Assembly: GCA_963665265.2 (NCBI GenBank)
Contig: OY762224.2
Coordinates: 2,976,001-3,040,000 of the forward strand
Origin: CAXXHQ01 sp963665265
GTDB lineage: Bacteria; Planctomycetota; Planctomycetia; Pirellulales; Thermoguttaceae
Direction of reading: 5' to 3'
Length of the DNA stretch: 64,000 bases
Positions 53,645 through 62,751 of the stretch are shown piece by piece. Positions within the stretch are counted from its first letter, which is position 1. The number at the start of each line of letters is the position of its first letter. Both the position numbers and the translations under genes were made by a program. Under the pieces are notes generated by a model. The model saw nothing but the letters and a program-made list of their open reading frames with translations. It did not search any database and was not told the origin of the DNA.

Positions 53645-55135
53645 TCATGAATCCTTTAGTCCGTCCATTACCGCCGAGAACTGCTGCAAGGCCGTTTGCA
53701 TGTCTTCCACGATCTCTTGGGCGAGTACGTCAGGATCGGGCAAATCGTCCGAATCTTCCAAGCTCTTATCCTTCAGCCAGGAGATATCGAGATTCACCTT
53801 GTCGCGATTGATTAGCTCGTCGTAGTCGAACGACCGCCAACGTCCTTCCGGTTTCTCTTCGCTCCAGTTCTGACGTCGTCGATGACGGTTCGCGGGATTG
53901 TAGCATTTGACGAACTCGTCCAAATCGGACCGTTGCAACGGATTCGTCTTCAAGGTGAAGTGCATGTTCGTGCGTAAATCGTACACCCAAAGCGTTTTCG
54001 TCCACGCCTTTTCTTGGGCCGGCTTGGCGTCGAAAAACAGAACGTTCGCCTTGACCCCTTGGGCGTAGAAAATGCCGGTCGGAAGCCGAAGCAAAGTATG
54101 AACGTCGAACTGTTGCAGAAGATTTCGGCGAACCGTCTCGCCCGCTCCGCCTTCAAAAAGCACGTTATCCGGCAAGACGACGGCGCAACGTCCGTTGATC
54201 TTAAGCAACGTTTTGACGTGCTGCAAAAAGTTCAGTTGCTTATTTTTTGTCGTCGTCCAAAAATCTTGACGCTCGTAGCTGTGATCTTCTTTTTCCAGAT
54301 CGCCTTCTTCGTTGACGATGGCGATGCTGCTTTTTTTGCCGAACGGCGGATTGGTCAAAATCAAGCTGAACCGGTCGCCCGGATCGTTCGCCAAGCTATC
54401 GACGCCCGAGCGGATCGGACACGGATCGGCGTCGATCCCGTGCAAAAAGAGGTTCATAATGCACAGTCGGGCGGTGTTCGGCACCAACTCCCAACCGTTG
54501 GCGAATTTTTTCCGCAAGTGTTTTTTCTGATCGGGATCGAGCTTTTTGCCGAACTCTTTCGCCACGTAATCGTGAGCCGCCAGCAAAAAACCGCCGGTTC
54601 CGCAAGCCGGATCGCAAACCGTGTCGTCGGGCGTGGGTTGAACGCAATCGACGATCCCTTTGATTAGTTCCCGAGGCGTGAAATACTGACCGGCTCCCTT
54701 CGGCGATTCGGCGGCGCTCTTCGCCAGCAAGCCTTCGTAAATATCTCCTTTCACGTCGGCTTCCATTTTCGACCACTGCTCGGCGTCGATCAAATCGACG
54801 ATCAAGCGTTTCAGCGTGGCGGGATTTTGGATTTCCGGTCGGGCTTTTTTAAAAATCTCGCCCAACATCCCCGGCTTATGCCCAAGTTCTTCAAGGATTT
54901 GGCGGTAGCGAGTCTCCAACTCGTCGCCGTCGAGCTTCATTAAGGACGGCCAGCCGAGCGACGGCGGCACGATGGGCTTGCGGTTGTAGGGCGGCTTGGT
55001 GATTTCGTCGGCCATTTTCAGAAAGAGCAGAAACGTAATCTGCTCGGTATAGGCCATGTACGAAAGCCCGTCGTCCCGCAATACGTGGGCGAAGTTCCAG
55101 GCTTTACTTACGATGCTTTGCGTGGCGGCGCTCAT
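53645..55135 (-). CDS. hsdM: Type I restriction-modification system, methyltransferase (M) subunit
   Basis: A 496-residue N6-adenine methyltransferase. An N-terminal helical domain (about 1-140) is followed by the SAM motif in DTVCDPACGTGGFLLAAHDY (about 168-187) and the catalytic NPPF motif in FSLILTNPPFGKKSS (about 258-272). This is the standard HsdM layout. It methylates the site defined by HsdS and, with HsdR, forms the restriction complex. It is the last gene of the operon, 216 bases downstream of the PD-(D/E)XK gene, so the usual hsdM-hsdS-hsdR order is rearranged here to R-S-nuclease-M. Confidence 0.95.
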   Translation of the reverse strand: MSAATQSIVSKAWNFAHVLRDDGLSYMAYTEQITFLLFLKMADEITKPPYNRKPIVPPSLGWPSLMKLDGDELETRYRQILEELGHKPGMLGEIFKKARPEIQNPATLKRLIVDLIDAEQWSKMEADVKGDIYEGLLAKSAAESPKGAGQYFTPRELIKGIVDCVQPTPDDTVCDPACGTGGFLLAAHDYVAKEFGKKLDPDQKKHLRKKFANGWELVPNTARLCIMNLFLHGIDADPCPIRSGVDSLANDPGDRFSLILTNPPFGKKSSIAIVNEEGDLEKEDHSYERQDFWTTTKNKQLNFLQHVKTLLKINGRCAVVLPDNVLFEGGAGETVRRNLLQQFDVHTLLRLPTGIFYAQGVKANVLFFDAKPAQEKAWTKTLWVYDLRTNMHFTLKTNPLQRSDLDEFVKCYNPANRHRRRQNWSEEKPEGRWRSFDYDELINRDKVNLDISWLKDKSLEDSDDLPDPDVLAQEIVEDMQTALQQFSAVMDGLKDS

Positions 55136-55351
55136 AGTATTCAGAATGCCAGTCTATCGGGGGGTGTGTGGATTTCAAAGGAAAACAATGAAATCCCTAA
55201 AGTCTTCTGCGTCAATATGTTCCGGTATCGGTATAGTTTCTTTTCTTTGAGGGCGGAAAGCAATTGATAGAGTTCTAATTTCGAGTTCGTTCAACAAAGC
55301 ATTTTTGCGATGTATTCTTCGCAAAGATGATTTTGAACTTCAAGCTGACGT

Positions 55352-56359
55352 TCATTTTGAAGGACTTCTCTGCAGTCGTAATTTTTCTGCGTTAGTCATG
55401 GATATCCGAATAAAATTTTCAACTTCTTCCATTTGACGAGACCTTGTGAACTCAAAAAAACCGCTGTCAAGAAAATCGAGCCTATTAATCCATATACGAT
55501 CAGATGCGTTATCGGGATTCGGTTCGACCTGCCCAAGCTCATTCTTTTTAGCTAACGGAACATTGATCTTTAGTTTATTTGTTTCAAAACGAAGCGCTCC
55601 TGGTTCCTTAAACGACACTCCGATCCAATAATCCTTTTTTTCATGCTCCCAGGCATAAAACCCCAGGTATCGCAATGTTTTACTTTGCTTATTTTTTAAT
55701 TTTAATCCGTTCAACGCTTCCTCAACCATCATGAGTAAGCTTTGCATCGACTGAATGCCGGATATCAAATTGGAGTGAACGCTTTGCATGGCAATGCACC
55801 TTTGCTTCAGAAAGTCAATGAATTGTGCTGCATAAAATCTCCCCTCCTCGCTCTTTATCCGTGTGTCATCAAACTCTTCCAACCAATCGCAAATTCTAAA
55901 CCATCGGTGAACTCGAAATGGCAAGGGATCACTTGCGTCATTCTGAGCAGTCGGATAACGAGTCAACAAGATAAGGCATTTGTATTCGGCGTGGTGTTCC
56001 TTTAAGGCTTGTCGATAATTTTCCAATTGTTCTTCATTGACGCCGCTTTCAATCTTGTTCTCTAAAAAAACGACGAAATCCGCCGACTGAATTACGATGT
56101 CGGGATAACCATACTTGGTTGGAAACTGCGTAACGACAAGAATCGGATCCGTTCCAATTCTCATTTCCGCAATATTGTTTTTCGTGAGACGTTCTAAAAT
56201 TTCGAGTCCCGCCGCTTTATCACATCGCAGTAAGCATCGAAGAAGATGGGCGAAGGCTTCCGTGGTGAAGTTCTCATCTTGTCCCGTGGCCCAACGATGC
56301 TCTCTAAGCAAAAGGTTGTCTTCAATTCTTATCATGGAGAACGCATCCCTTAAATTCAA
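55352..56359 (-). CDS. PD-(D/E)XK nuclease-superfamily protein within the restriction operon
   Basis: A 335-residue protein. The nuclease core lies in residues about 60-125: Glu in the region AEMRIGTDPILVVTQFP, then Asp in YGYPDIVIQSADFVVFLENK with the E-x-K pair FLENKIESG, and a conserved Gln helix EEQLENYRQAL. This is the PD-(D/E)XK fold as in the PDDEXK_9-like proteins often found in defence loci. The C-terminal 130 residues have no motif I know. It is inserted between hsdS and hsdM on the same strand. Its base composition is lower in GC than hsdM and hsdR. It may be an accessory defence effector rather than part of the type I enzyme. Confidence 0.8.
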   Translation of the reverse strand: MNLRDAFSMIRIEDNLLLREHRWATGQDENFTTEAFAHLLRCLLRCDKAAGLEILERLTKNNIAEMRIGTDPILVVTQFPTKYGYPDIVIQSADFVVFLENKIESGVNEEQLENYRQALKEHHAEYKCLILLTRYPTAQNDASDPLPFRVHRWFRICDWLEEFDDTRIKSEEGRFYAAQFIDFLKQRCIAMQSVHSNLISGIQSMQSLLMMVEEALNGLKLKNKQSKTLRYLGFYAWEHEKKDYWIGVSFKEPGALRFETNKLKINVPLAKKNELGQVEPNPDNASDRIWINRLDFLDSGFFEFTRSRQMEEVENFIRISMTNAEKLRLQRSPSK

Positions 56360-56412
56360 CTGCGGTTCTTCGATTCATCCGGCTCTCGCATCATTTTTGA
56401 AACATACAAACT

Positions 56413-58635
56413 TCAACTCTTCGTATTCACTTTCCGCCTCGTTTTACTTTTCGATCCCGATCGTTTTCCGGCAGTCCCCTTCACAAACACGAGCGTTCTT
56501 CTCCCCTTTCCCGTGGGAACGTAGCCCTCTTTTCGCATCCATTCGATGCAGTTAAGTATCCTTGCACGGTCGAATTTCTTCTTCGCTTCATGCCAATCAT
56601 AAACTTCTTTAACGACGGCGTCTTCGGAGACGGCACGACCGTCAATCAGCAAATCGTTCCATGCGGCGTAGGTAGTCGCGAACAGTTCGGCCTGCTCAAC
56701 GTCCATTTTTTCGATTTGTCCAAGGAGCCGATCGAAGTCCGATTGTTTTTTATCAAGATACTTCACGGCAAATTTACACATCTCATCGGTCTTGACGCTA
56801 GCGCTGTAATCGACTCGACCGGCGTCTCGTTTTTTTGCGACAAACCATCCGTTTTTGTTTGCGGCTCCTTCGAGTCGATAAATCGACTTATCGAACGGCC
56901 CCGCTTTGTAACGTTCAAAAACGAAATCCAACTCTAGTCCTATGTGAGTTTGAGCGATATGCAGCGTTTTTTCGAGTTGCGTTCGTCCGAATGACTTGCT
57001 TTTAGCCAAACGCCTAATAGCATAAGACACAAGGGTCGCCCGTCGAAAGAAGATTTCGCGAGTTACTTTATTCTGAGAAGATGCGATTTTCAACGGCGTC
57101 TTGGCGTCTTTTATTCGCTCTAACAGCACGCTTGCCGGTTCGTCGTTCGGGTCTTGCGGGACGAGTTTTCCTTCAAATGCCCGCTTGAGAATGCTTTGAC
57201 GAAGACGAGCGGCTCGCTTGAGATTGAGTTCAATTTCAAGTTCACATTTAACCAACAAATCCAATCTACCCTGCAGGTCATTTACAATTATTTTCTGTTC
57301 AATAATTGGAGGAATGGCAACCGGAATCTGTCGTATTGTACCCATTGACAGTGACGGTTGAGCGACAGCCTTGGTAAAAGACATCGCAAGAGAAAAACCC
57401 GCAGGAGAACGAAGATATTGCTCTAAGAAATGGTGATTTACAAATGGCGACAATACTCGAATCATAGAGATATTTGGCCCCAGGAAGTACGGTTGGTCAT
57501 CCGGCACCATTGCGACTTGCCCTACTCCGGCACCGACAAACACCATGAGCAAATCGCCAGGGACAACCTGCGATCTTTCCAGATGAGCAATGGAAGAGGA
57601 CATGACACGAGAAAAAACAGTGTGTTTGAATCCAAATCTTCCTGCGTTTTCAGCCTTAATAACTGCTAAATCACCTTTAGGATCGTAGTGAACGTATTTA
57701 GTATATTCAAAGCCTGCCAACTTGGTGACATAGGCAATGGTTTCAATCCTTGCCCAGCACCATTCCTTGGGCAAGTCGGGCAGATTCGTCGTATCGGGAG
57801 CCGCAGGCTCCTTGTATTTGTCCTTCCAATTTTTTGGCGGGGTTTTGTCCGCTTTGGCGAAGGAGGCGAGTTGGTCGGCTTCCCAACGGTTGCGACGTTC
57901 TTTGAGGATGCGGGCGAGAAGTTGCGAGCCGGTTTCGGATTCGCAGCCCCTCACCCCTTGCCCCTCTCCCAAAGGGCGAGGGGAGTTTGCGGCACGCCAT
58001 TGCTCGGTCAGTTTGCCTTCGACGGCCGCTTTCAGCACGGCGGCTCGATAACGCTTCAATTTGGCCTTTGCCCGCTCCAACGCAGCAACCCCGGCATCCA
58101 AATCCGAAAATAGCTCCTCAATCTTGGCGACGATCCGACGTTGCTCGGGAAGAGGAGCCAAACGAAACGGAAAGGACTCTATATGGTCACGCCGCAAGTT
58201 GTTTATGTTCGATCCCGCCGCAAGATCGGAAATACGATGGCGATATTCATGGCTTCGCAAAAAAAGTGCAATAAATGATGGGACGATCTTGGAATTCACA
58301 CGCAATCCGAAACAAAAAGCCCCAAATGATCCGTGCCAGTCATGTCTCAATTGAGCTGCTTTTCCAACAATATTGCGACTACCGCTCGATGCGGCAATTA
58401 CAATATCACCAATCTTTAATAGCTGCTCGTCAGAGACGCATGTTTTTGGAACATAGACTAATTCATCGAAATCAAGATTTTCGCTAAGATTCGTTGCTCG
58501 CAGAATTGGGATGTTGCCTTCTGATGGCACCGATGACGCTTGGTTCTTATTGTAAGAAACTCCTCGAATAATTTTGAGCATATCTCCCAACACGCAACCA
58601 CACCATCCTTTCGGTAATGCTTCACCATCGCTCAT
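56413..58635 (-). CDS. hsdS: Type I restriction specificity (S) subunit with C-terminal extension
   Basis: A 740-residue HsdS, far above the usual 400-470. Two target-recognition domains are visible: TRD1 (about 1-185) and TRD2 (about 270-480), each followed by a coiled-coil conserved region (PLPEQRRIVAKIEELFSDLD and IIEQKIIVNDLQGRLDLLVK). An extra C-terminal domain of about 200 residues (540-740) contains RTQLEKTLHIAQTHIGLEL and AGPFDKSIYRLEGAANKNGW, resembling Panacea/DUF4065-type domains. Between TRD1 and TRD2 the residues SPRPLGEGQGVRG are the in-frame translation of a palindromic repeat (57947-57983). The start overlaps the end of hsdR by four bases. Confidence 0.9.
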   Translation of the reverse strand: MSDGEALPKGWCGCVLGDMLKIIRGVSYNKNQASSVPSEGNIPILRATNLSENLDFDELVYVPKTCVSDEQLLKIGDIVIAASSGSRNIVGKAAQLRHDWHGSFGAFCFGLRVNSKIVPSFIALFLRSHEYRHRISDLAAGSNINNLRRDHIESFPFRLAPLPEQRRIVAKIEELFSDLDAGVAALERAKAKLKRYRAAVLKAAVEGKLTEQWRAANSPRPLGEGQGVRGCESETGSQLLARILKERRNRWEADQLASFAKADKTPPKNWKDKYKEPAAPDTTNLPDLPKEWCWARIETIAYVTKLAGFEYTKYVHYDPKGDLAVIKAENAGRFGFKHTVFSRVMSSSIAHLERSQVVPGDLLMVFVGAGVGQVAMVPDDQPYFLGPNISMIRVLSPFVNHHFLEQYLRSPAGFSLAMSFTKAVAQPSLSMGTIRQIPVAIPPIIEQKIIVNDLQGRLDLLVKCELEIELNLKRAARLRQSILKRAFEGKLVPQDPNDEPASVLLERIKDAKTPLKIASSQNKVTREIFFRRATLVSYAIRRLAKSKSFGRTQLEKTLHIAQTHIGLELDFVFERYKAGPFDKSIYRLEGAANKNGWFVAKKRDAGRVDYSASVKTDEMCKFAVKYLDKKQSDFDRLLGQIEKMDVEQAELFATTYAAWNDLLIDGRAVSEDAVVKEVYDWHEAKKKFDRARILNCIEWMRKEGYVPTGKGRRTLVFVKGTAGKRSGSKSKTRRKVNTKS
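57947..57983. repeat. Palindromic repeat inserted in frame within hsdS
   Basis: The element contains CCTCACCCCTTG followed by a palindrome: CCCCTCTCCC (57961-57970), AAA, and GGGCGAGGGG (57974-57983). I know this kind of C-rich/G-rich hairpin as a dispersed intergenic repeat. Here it encodes PRPLGEGQGVRG in the linker between the two TRDs. Confidence 0.7.
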
Positions 58636-61394
58636 GCCGCAAGTCCTTCGTTCAGTTCTTCAAGGATGTCGTTCAACGCTTCGCCGAACAGTTCATACGC
58701 CCGACCGAGGCCGCCCATCTGGTTGAACGGAAGGTCGTCGAAATTGTCCTGCTCGATATGGAGGCTGTTGGCGATATGATCTTTCACGGCGTCGAGCCAT
58801 TTCCGTTGTTCGGCCGTAAACTTCTTGCCCGCCGCCTCTTGCCGGGCAAGCCATCCATGATAGCGTTCTTCGACCGTCATGCCCACGGGAATTAACGGAG
58901 AATTCGGGTCCAGAGCGTGACGGACCAAGGCCACCACGTCAACCAACTGGCGACCGCCATGTCCGCGGACCTTTTCCGGCTCTATGGCCTCATACGCTTG
59001 CCAAAGCCGCTCCAAAGGGGCCGATACCGGAGGACGACGAACCGCCTCGACCAATTCCTTCACTTGGCGGTACCGCAAGCCCGACCGATAGGGACGGCTG
59101 TAGAGAATCGTCAGGGCTTCGATTTCGTCTTTATGCTCCTCGATAAACTGTCGAAAATTGGCGACGACCGCTTGAGCCTTTTCGGTCGCCTGGACGCTTA
59201 TTTCCGCCGAAAGGAGTTCGTCTTGCGTCACTTCGTCGATGATTTGCAGCGAATCCGAGGCGTCGAGAATCGCCTTTCGCAATTTAGGATTGTGAAACGC
59301 CTTCAAGGCCGTTTGCATCGCCTCTTGCTCGACCTCGGCAAGTTGCTCGTCGGTGACCGCTTCCGCCGAAGCAAGGCCGAACTTATCGACGGCTCGGCGG
59401 AGGTTGGCGTCATCGTCAATGGCGTCGAGCAATTGATGGGCGAACTTCGAAAGATCGCCGCCGCCGGACGCCTCGGCGATTTTTTTTCGTGATAAGTCGT
59501 CGATCTGGCGATCGAGCCGGGTAAGGCGAGAAGCTAACGTCGAACAGATATCGTCGCTCACGGCGCCGGCCGCAACCATGTTGAGGATTTTTTCGAGCGA
59601 CACGGACGGCTTTCGATCCAACGGCGTCGTGACCGTTTTGCAACTCTCGCATACGCCCACGGCATCGACGATGACGAAATGCGTTTTCTCTTTGGCGTCG
59701 GGGGTGACGCTTTGCAGGTCGTCCGTCTTGATAATTCGACAACCTCGCCCTTTCATCTGCTCAAAATACGAAAGCGAGTTGATGTTTCGCATGAAAAGCA
59801 GGCATTCGAGCGGTTTCACGTCGGTCCCTGTGGCGATCATATCGACCGTCACGGCGATACGAGGATAGAAGGAGTTGCGGAACTCGTTCAATAGATCGTC
59901 GGGCTTTTTGCCGGTCGTCTTTGACGTGATTTTTTGGCAGAACTCATTTCCACGACCGAACTCCTCGCGAATGAGTTTAACGATGTCGTCGGCGTGCAGA
60001 TCGGTTTTGGCGAAAACCAGCGTCTTGGGAACCTCGGTTCGACCGGGAAAGATTTCGGTGAAGAGCCGTTCTTTGAAGGTGCGGATGACCAGTCGAATTT
60101 GATCGACGGCCACGACATCTCTATCCAAATCATTGCCGCCGTAAACGAGATCGTCGTCAAGCTCCTTCAGTTGCTTTCGGCGAGTATGGCGATCACGATG
60201 CGGAATGAACGTTCCCGGCTCTTTGGCTAACTTGGCTCCGCCTTGCGTCACTTTCGTCTCGATACGATAGACGTCATAGCCGACGTTCACGCCGTCGATG
60301 ACCGCTTTCTCATGGCTGTAGTCCTGGACAAGGTTGCCGTTGAAAAAGCCGATTGTTTGGGCCGTCGGCGTGGCGGTCAGGCCGATGAGAAACGCGTCGA
60401 AATACTCCAGGACTTGTCGCCAGATGTTGTAGATCGAACGATGGCACTCGTCGATGACGATGAAATCGAACGATTCGATAGGAACCTTCGGATTGTAGAC
60501 GACCGGCAAAGGCTTTTTGACTAACGACGTGGCCGCTTCGAACATGGAGGCCTCTTCATTTTCCTCCTCGAAGGCTTCTTCCCCCTTGAGGATCGAATAA
60601 AGACGCTGGATCGTCGTGATGCAGACCTTTGCGGCCGAATCGATCGTGTTTCGTTGGAGCCGTTGGACCGTGAATTCTTCCGTAAACGTGAAGTTGTTGT
60701 ACGGGCTTACGTACTGTTGAAATTCGTTCAGGGCTTGCTTGCCCAACGTGTTTCGATCCACGAGAAACAAAATCCGCTTGGCTTTGGCGAACTTGATGAG
60801 TCGATAGGCGGTCGTGCAAGCCGTAAAAGTTTTGCCGCTGCCGGTCGCCATTTGAAGCAAGGCCCGAGGACGGTTTTCGGCAAGCGATTTTTCCAGGTTT
60901 CGAACGGCGTCTATCTGAACTTTCCAGAGATCGTCGGTAATTAGTTCCGGCATCCGCCGTAAATTCGCGCGGAGTTGATCGTCAAGCGTGGCGAGGCGAA
61001 TCAATTCTTCCGGTCGGTGAAACGTAAAAACTTCCCGACTTCGGCAATCGGGATCGAGGCAATTGGTGAAACGAGTTTCGATACCGGTCGATTCGTAGGC
61101 GAAGGGCAACGGAAGGCGGTAATTTGGAAGCCCCTTCGGTAAGCCGACCAAGTATTTTCCCGATTGCGTTTCAACGCCGGTCAACGTGTGATCTTCCGGT
61201 TTCGCTTCGATGACGCCGATCGCTTTTCCGTCGGCGTAGAGAAGATAGTCGGCGAAGCCGGTCGATAAGGGAAAACTACGAATCGCAACGCCCCGACTTT
61301 CCGAAATGTTCATCTCGTCGTAATTCTGAACCTTCCATCCGCACTCGTCGAGCTGCCGGTCGATTTGTTGTCGGGCTTTTTCTTCTGGAGTCAT
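58632..61394 (-). CDS. hsdR: Type I restriction endonuclease (R) subunit
   Basis: A 920-residue translocase-nuclease. The N-terminal nuclease has ADYLLYADGKAIGVIEAKP (about 68-86), with D and E-x-K catalytic residues. The helicase follows: Walker A in LLQMATGSGKTFTACTTAY (about 183-201), the DECH box in FIVIDECHRSIYN (about 315-327), TATP in LIGLTATPTAQ and motif VI in EQMKGRGCRIIKTD. A C-terminal EcoEI-R-type region follows. It cuts DNA at a distance when the site is unmethylated, pumping DNA by ATP hydrolysis. It is the first gene of the operon. Confidence 0.95.
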   Translation of the reverse strand: MTPEEKARQQIDRQLDECGWKVQNYDEMNISESRGVAIRSFPLSTGFADYLLYADGKAIGVIEAKPEDHTLTGVETQSGKYLVGLPKGLPNYRLPLPFAYESTGIETRFTNCLDPDCRSREVFTFHRPEELIRLATLDDQLRANLRRMPELITDDLWKVQIDAVRNLEKSLAENRPRALLQMATGSGKTFTACTTAYRLIKFAKAKRILFLVDRNTLGKQALNEFQQYVSPYNNFTFTEEFTVQRLQRNTIDSAAKVCITTIQRLYSILKGEEAFEEENEEASMFEAATSLVKKPLPVVYNPKVPIESFDFIVIDECHRSIYNIWRQVLEYFDAFLIGLTATPTAQTIGFFNGNLVQDYSHEKAVIDGVNVGYDVYRIETKVTQGGAKLAKEPGTFIPHRDRHTRRKQLKELDDDLVYGGNDLDRDVVAVDQIRLVIRTFKERLFTEIFPGRTEVPKTLVFAKTDLHADDIVKLIREEFGRGNEFCQKITSKTTGKKPDDLLNEFRNSFYPRIAVTVDMIATGTDVKPLECLLFMRNINSLSYFEQMKGRGCRIIKTDDLQSVTPDAKEKTHFVIVDAVGVCESCKTVTTPLDRKPSVSLEKILNMVAAGAVSDDICSTLASRLTRLDRQIDDLSRKKIAEASGGGDLSKFAHQLLDAIDDDANLRRAVDKFGLASAEAVTDEQLAEVEQEAMQTALKAFHNPKLRKAILDASDSLQIIDEVTQDELLSAEISVQATEKAQAVVANFRQFIEEHKDEIEALTILYSRPYRSGLRYRQVKELVEAVRRPPVSAPLERLWQAYEAIEPEKVRGHGGRQLVDVVALVRHALDPNSPLIPVGMTVEERYHGWLARQEAAGKKFTAEQRKWLDAVKDHIANSLHIEQDNFDDLPFNQMGGLGRAYELFGEALNDILEELNEGLAA

Positions 61395-61526
61395 GGTTGC
61401 GATAAATTAGCTCCGCCTGCCGTTTGAGAAGGGCGCCCATTGGGACGAAAAGCGACTCGATTAACCCCAATTGTACTTCTCCGTGGGGGTGGTTTCAATC
61501 ACCTCGGGGTAAGGAATTCCACTCTT

Positions 61527-61548
61527 CCCCCTTTTATCACAAAGGGGG
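61527..61548. repeat. Small palindrome CCCCCTTT-N6-AAAGGGGG
   Basis: Perfect 8-bp arms around TATCAC, 130 bases upstream of hsdR. This is a common type of dispersed bacterial hairpin. Confidence 0.65.
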
Positions 61549-61583
61549 CGTTCCGCGTTGCGCACGGCATTTGGTCCTGACAG

Positions 61584-61859
61584 GCGCCATGCTCAAAGAT
61601 ATAAATATTTAGCGGCGGATTTACCCGACGTAAACGTCGGGCCTGTGACGGCCTAAAGGCCGAGGAAGGGACGTGAACGTCCCTCAAAATCAAACCGCAC
61701 CCCTATTTTCTACGCTTTTATTATGGACGTCGGGATCTGTTCTCCGTTTACGTCGGTCGCGTAGCAATACGCTTCTTTCAGGTCGGCTTTGCCGCTATCG
61801 GTGTAAATGAGCAGCCGTTTTCCGTCGGTTCGCGTTTTCACGATTCCGAACGCCGCTCG
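61584..61859. repeat. 276-bp direct repeat, copy A
   Basis: Matches 62747-63022 without gaps, at a constant offset of 1163 bases; I count 11 mismatches, about 96 % identity. It holds three consecutive hairpins (61624-61684) and the last 50 codons of the MBL gene. Confidence 0.95.
61710..61859 (-). pseudogene. 3' fragment of the metallo-beta-lactamase-fold gene
   Basis: This piece encodes the last 49 residues and stop of the protein at 62873-64000, in the same frame (ATDVNGEQIPTSIIKA against ATDENGEQVPTSIIKA at the end). The reading frame upstream is replaced by unrelated sequence at 61860. Substitutions are few, so the copy is young or has been kept by gene conversion. Confidence 0.85.
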
Positions 61860-61947
61860 TCGGCAGGTTTTCCGTACGACGCCTTAGGCAATCGGCTTGA
61901 TTCGCCTAAGCGCCAATCGACATTTTCACGACGACGGCGTCTCCTGC

Positions 61948-62241
61948 TCAATGCGATGCCTGCAATAATATGGGAAATGTATACATTACAAATAGTTTAC
62001 CTAACAAACATCCTGCAGTAATAATGCAAGCGCACTTGCAAACCAAGAAAAAAACGCTACTTACAAATTGCCTTTGGTTCAGATTTCGTTTTTCCGAAAG
62101 AATCTTGCGTATCCCGAATAAAAACATTTTCCATGAATAAATAAAAGAGCTGCCGGAAAGACAAAACAGAATTGCAGCAATAGAGAGCAGGGAAATTTCT
62201 CGCAATCCGGCAAAGATGAAACTCGTCCAAAAGTTATCCAT
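61948..62241 (-). CDS. Small membrane protein (hypothetical)
   Basis: A 97-residue protein with two or three hydrophobic segments (ISLLSIAAILFCLSGSSFIY, about 14-33; FVSSVFFLVCKCACIITAGC, about 58-77). It starts at ATG 62241, overlapping the stop of the preceding small frame (ATGGATAA), so it may be translated by coupling. AT-rich compared with the surroundings. I do not recognise it. It lies between the two copies of the 276-bp repeat and probably came in with a foreign piece. Confidence 0.5.
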   Translation of the reverse strand: MDNFWTSFIFAGLREISLLSIAAILFCLSGSSFIYSWKMFLFGIRKILSEKRNLNQRQFVSSVFFLVCKCACIITAGCLLGKLFVMYTFPILLQASH

Positions 62242-62419
62242 AAAAAAGCTCCAGCGAAATCTGCTCCATGCTTTCCGGTGAAATACGCAACTTGAAATTA
62301 GCGTTCAAAGCAAGAGCGCTATCCTCTTTCTGTGAATTCAACCTGATTGGACTGGCGTAGCGAGCAGATGAGGCGCCCGACTGGTGCATCCTAGCGTCTT
62401 TGCTCAAGTTTTGGAACAA
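62234..62419 (-). pseudogene. Small frame, probable end of a broken gene
   Basis: The 61-codon frame has only a TTG start. Reading upstream in the same frame continues without a stop to at least 62480 (…NGSASIGHLAQTLFDELFQN…). A second frame over 62464-62540 reads VGTFVGLGVENVGSFDF before its stop. Together they look like one coding sequence with a frameshift near 62465. The end, LRISPESMEQISLELFYG, overlaps the next gene. No family recognised. Confidence 0.35.
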
Positions 62420-62540
62420 CTCGTCGAATAAAGTTTGGGCAAGATGACCAATGCTTGCCGATCCATTTACAACGAAGTCATGAAGTCGAACGAGCCGACG
62501 TTTTCAACGCCCAGCCCGACGAAAGTACCGACGCGACCGG

Positions 62541-62568
62541 CTACGAAACCCCGGATGGGGTTTCGTAG
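62541..62568. repeat. Perfect 12-bp-stem hairpin
   Basis: CTACGAAACCCC (62541-62552), loop GGAT, and the exact complement GGGGTTTCGTAG (62557-62568). No T-tract follows. Confidence 0.8.
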
Positions 62569-62586
62569 GGGCGGGTAAATCAGTTT

Positions 62587-62619
62587 CCTAGGGTAGCCGC
62601 GAAACGCGGCAACCCTAGG
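62587..62619. repeat. REP-like palindrome (CCTAGGGT type)
   Basis: CCTAGGGT-A-GCCGCG, loop AAA, CGCGGC-A-ACCCTAGG: 14 paired bases per arm with one A-A mismatch. A related element style is frequent in planctomycete intergenic DNA. Confidence 0.8.
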
Positions 62620-62711
62620 CTGTCTAATGTAAGCCCGTTGGGCTAAGGCAAGCGGAGCGAGAAGGCGTTCGATTCGTAATTCATCGGGTATAGCGATGGG
62701 GTATATCGTCA

Positions 62712-62751
62712 GGCGCTTCAGTAGGATCGTTCACGATCCTACTGAAGCGCC
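62712..62751. repeat. Perfect 19-bp-stem palindrome at the duplication boundary
   Basis: Bases 62712-62730 are exactly complementary to 62733-62751 with a TC loop. The right end of the palindrome overlaps the first bases of repeat copy B. Confidence 0.85.

Noticed and set aside
61710..61859. Copy A as a functional short gene
   Set aside because: It lacks a start codon with a ribosome site and encodes only the C-terminal 49 residues of the MBL protein.
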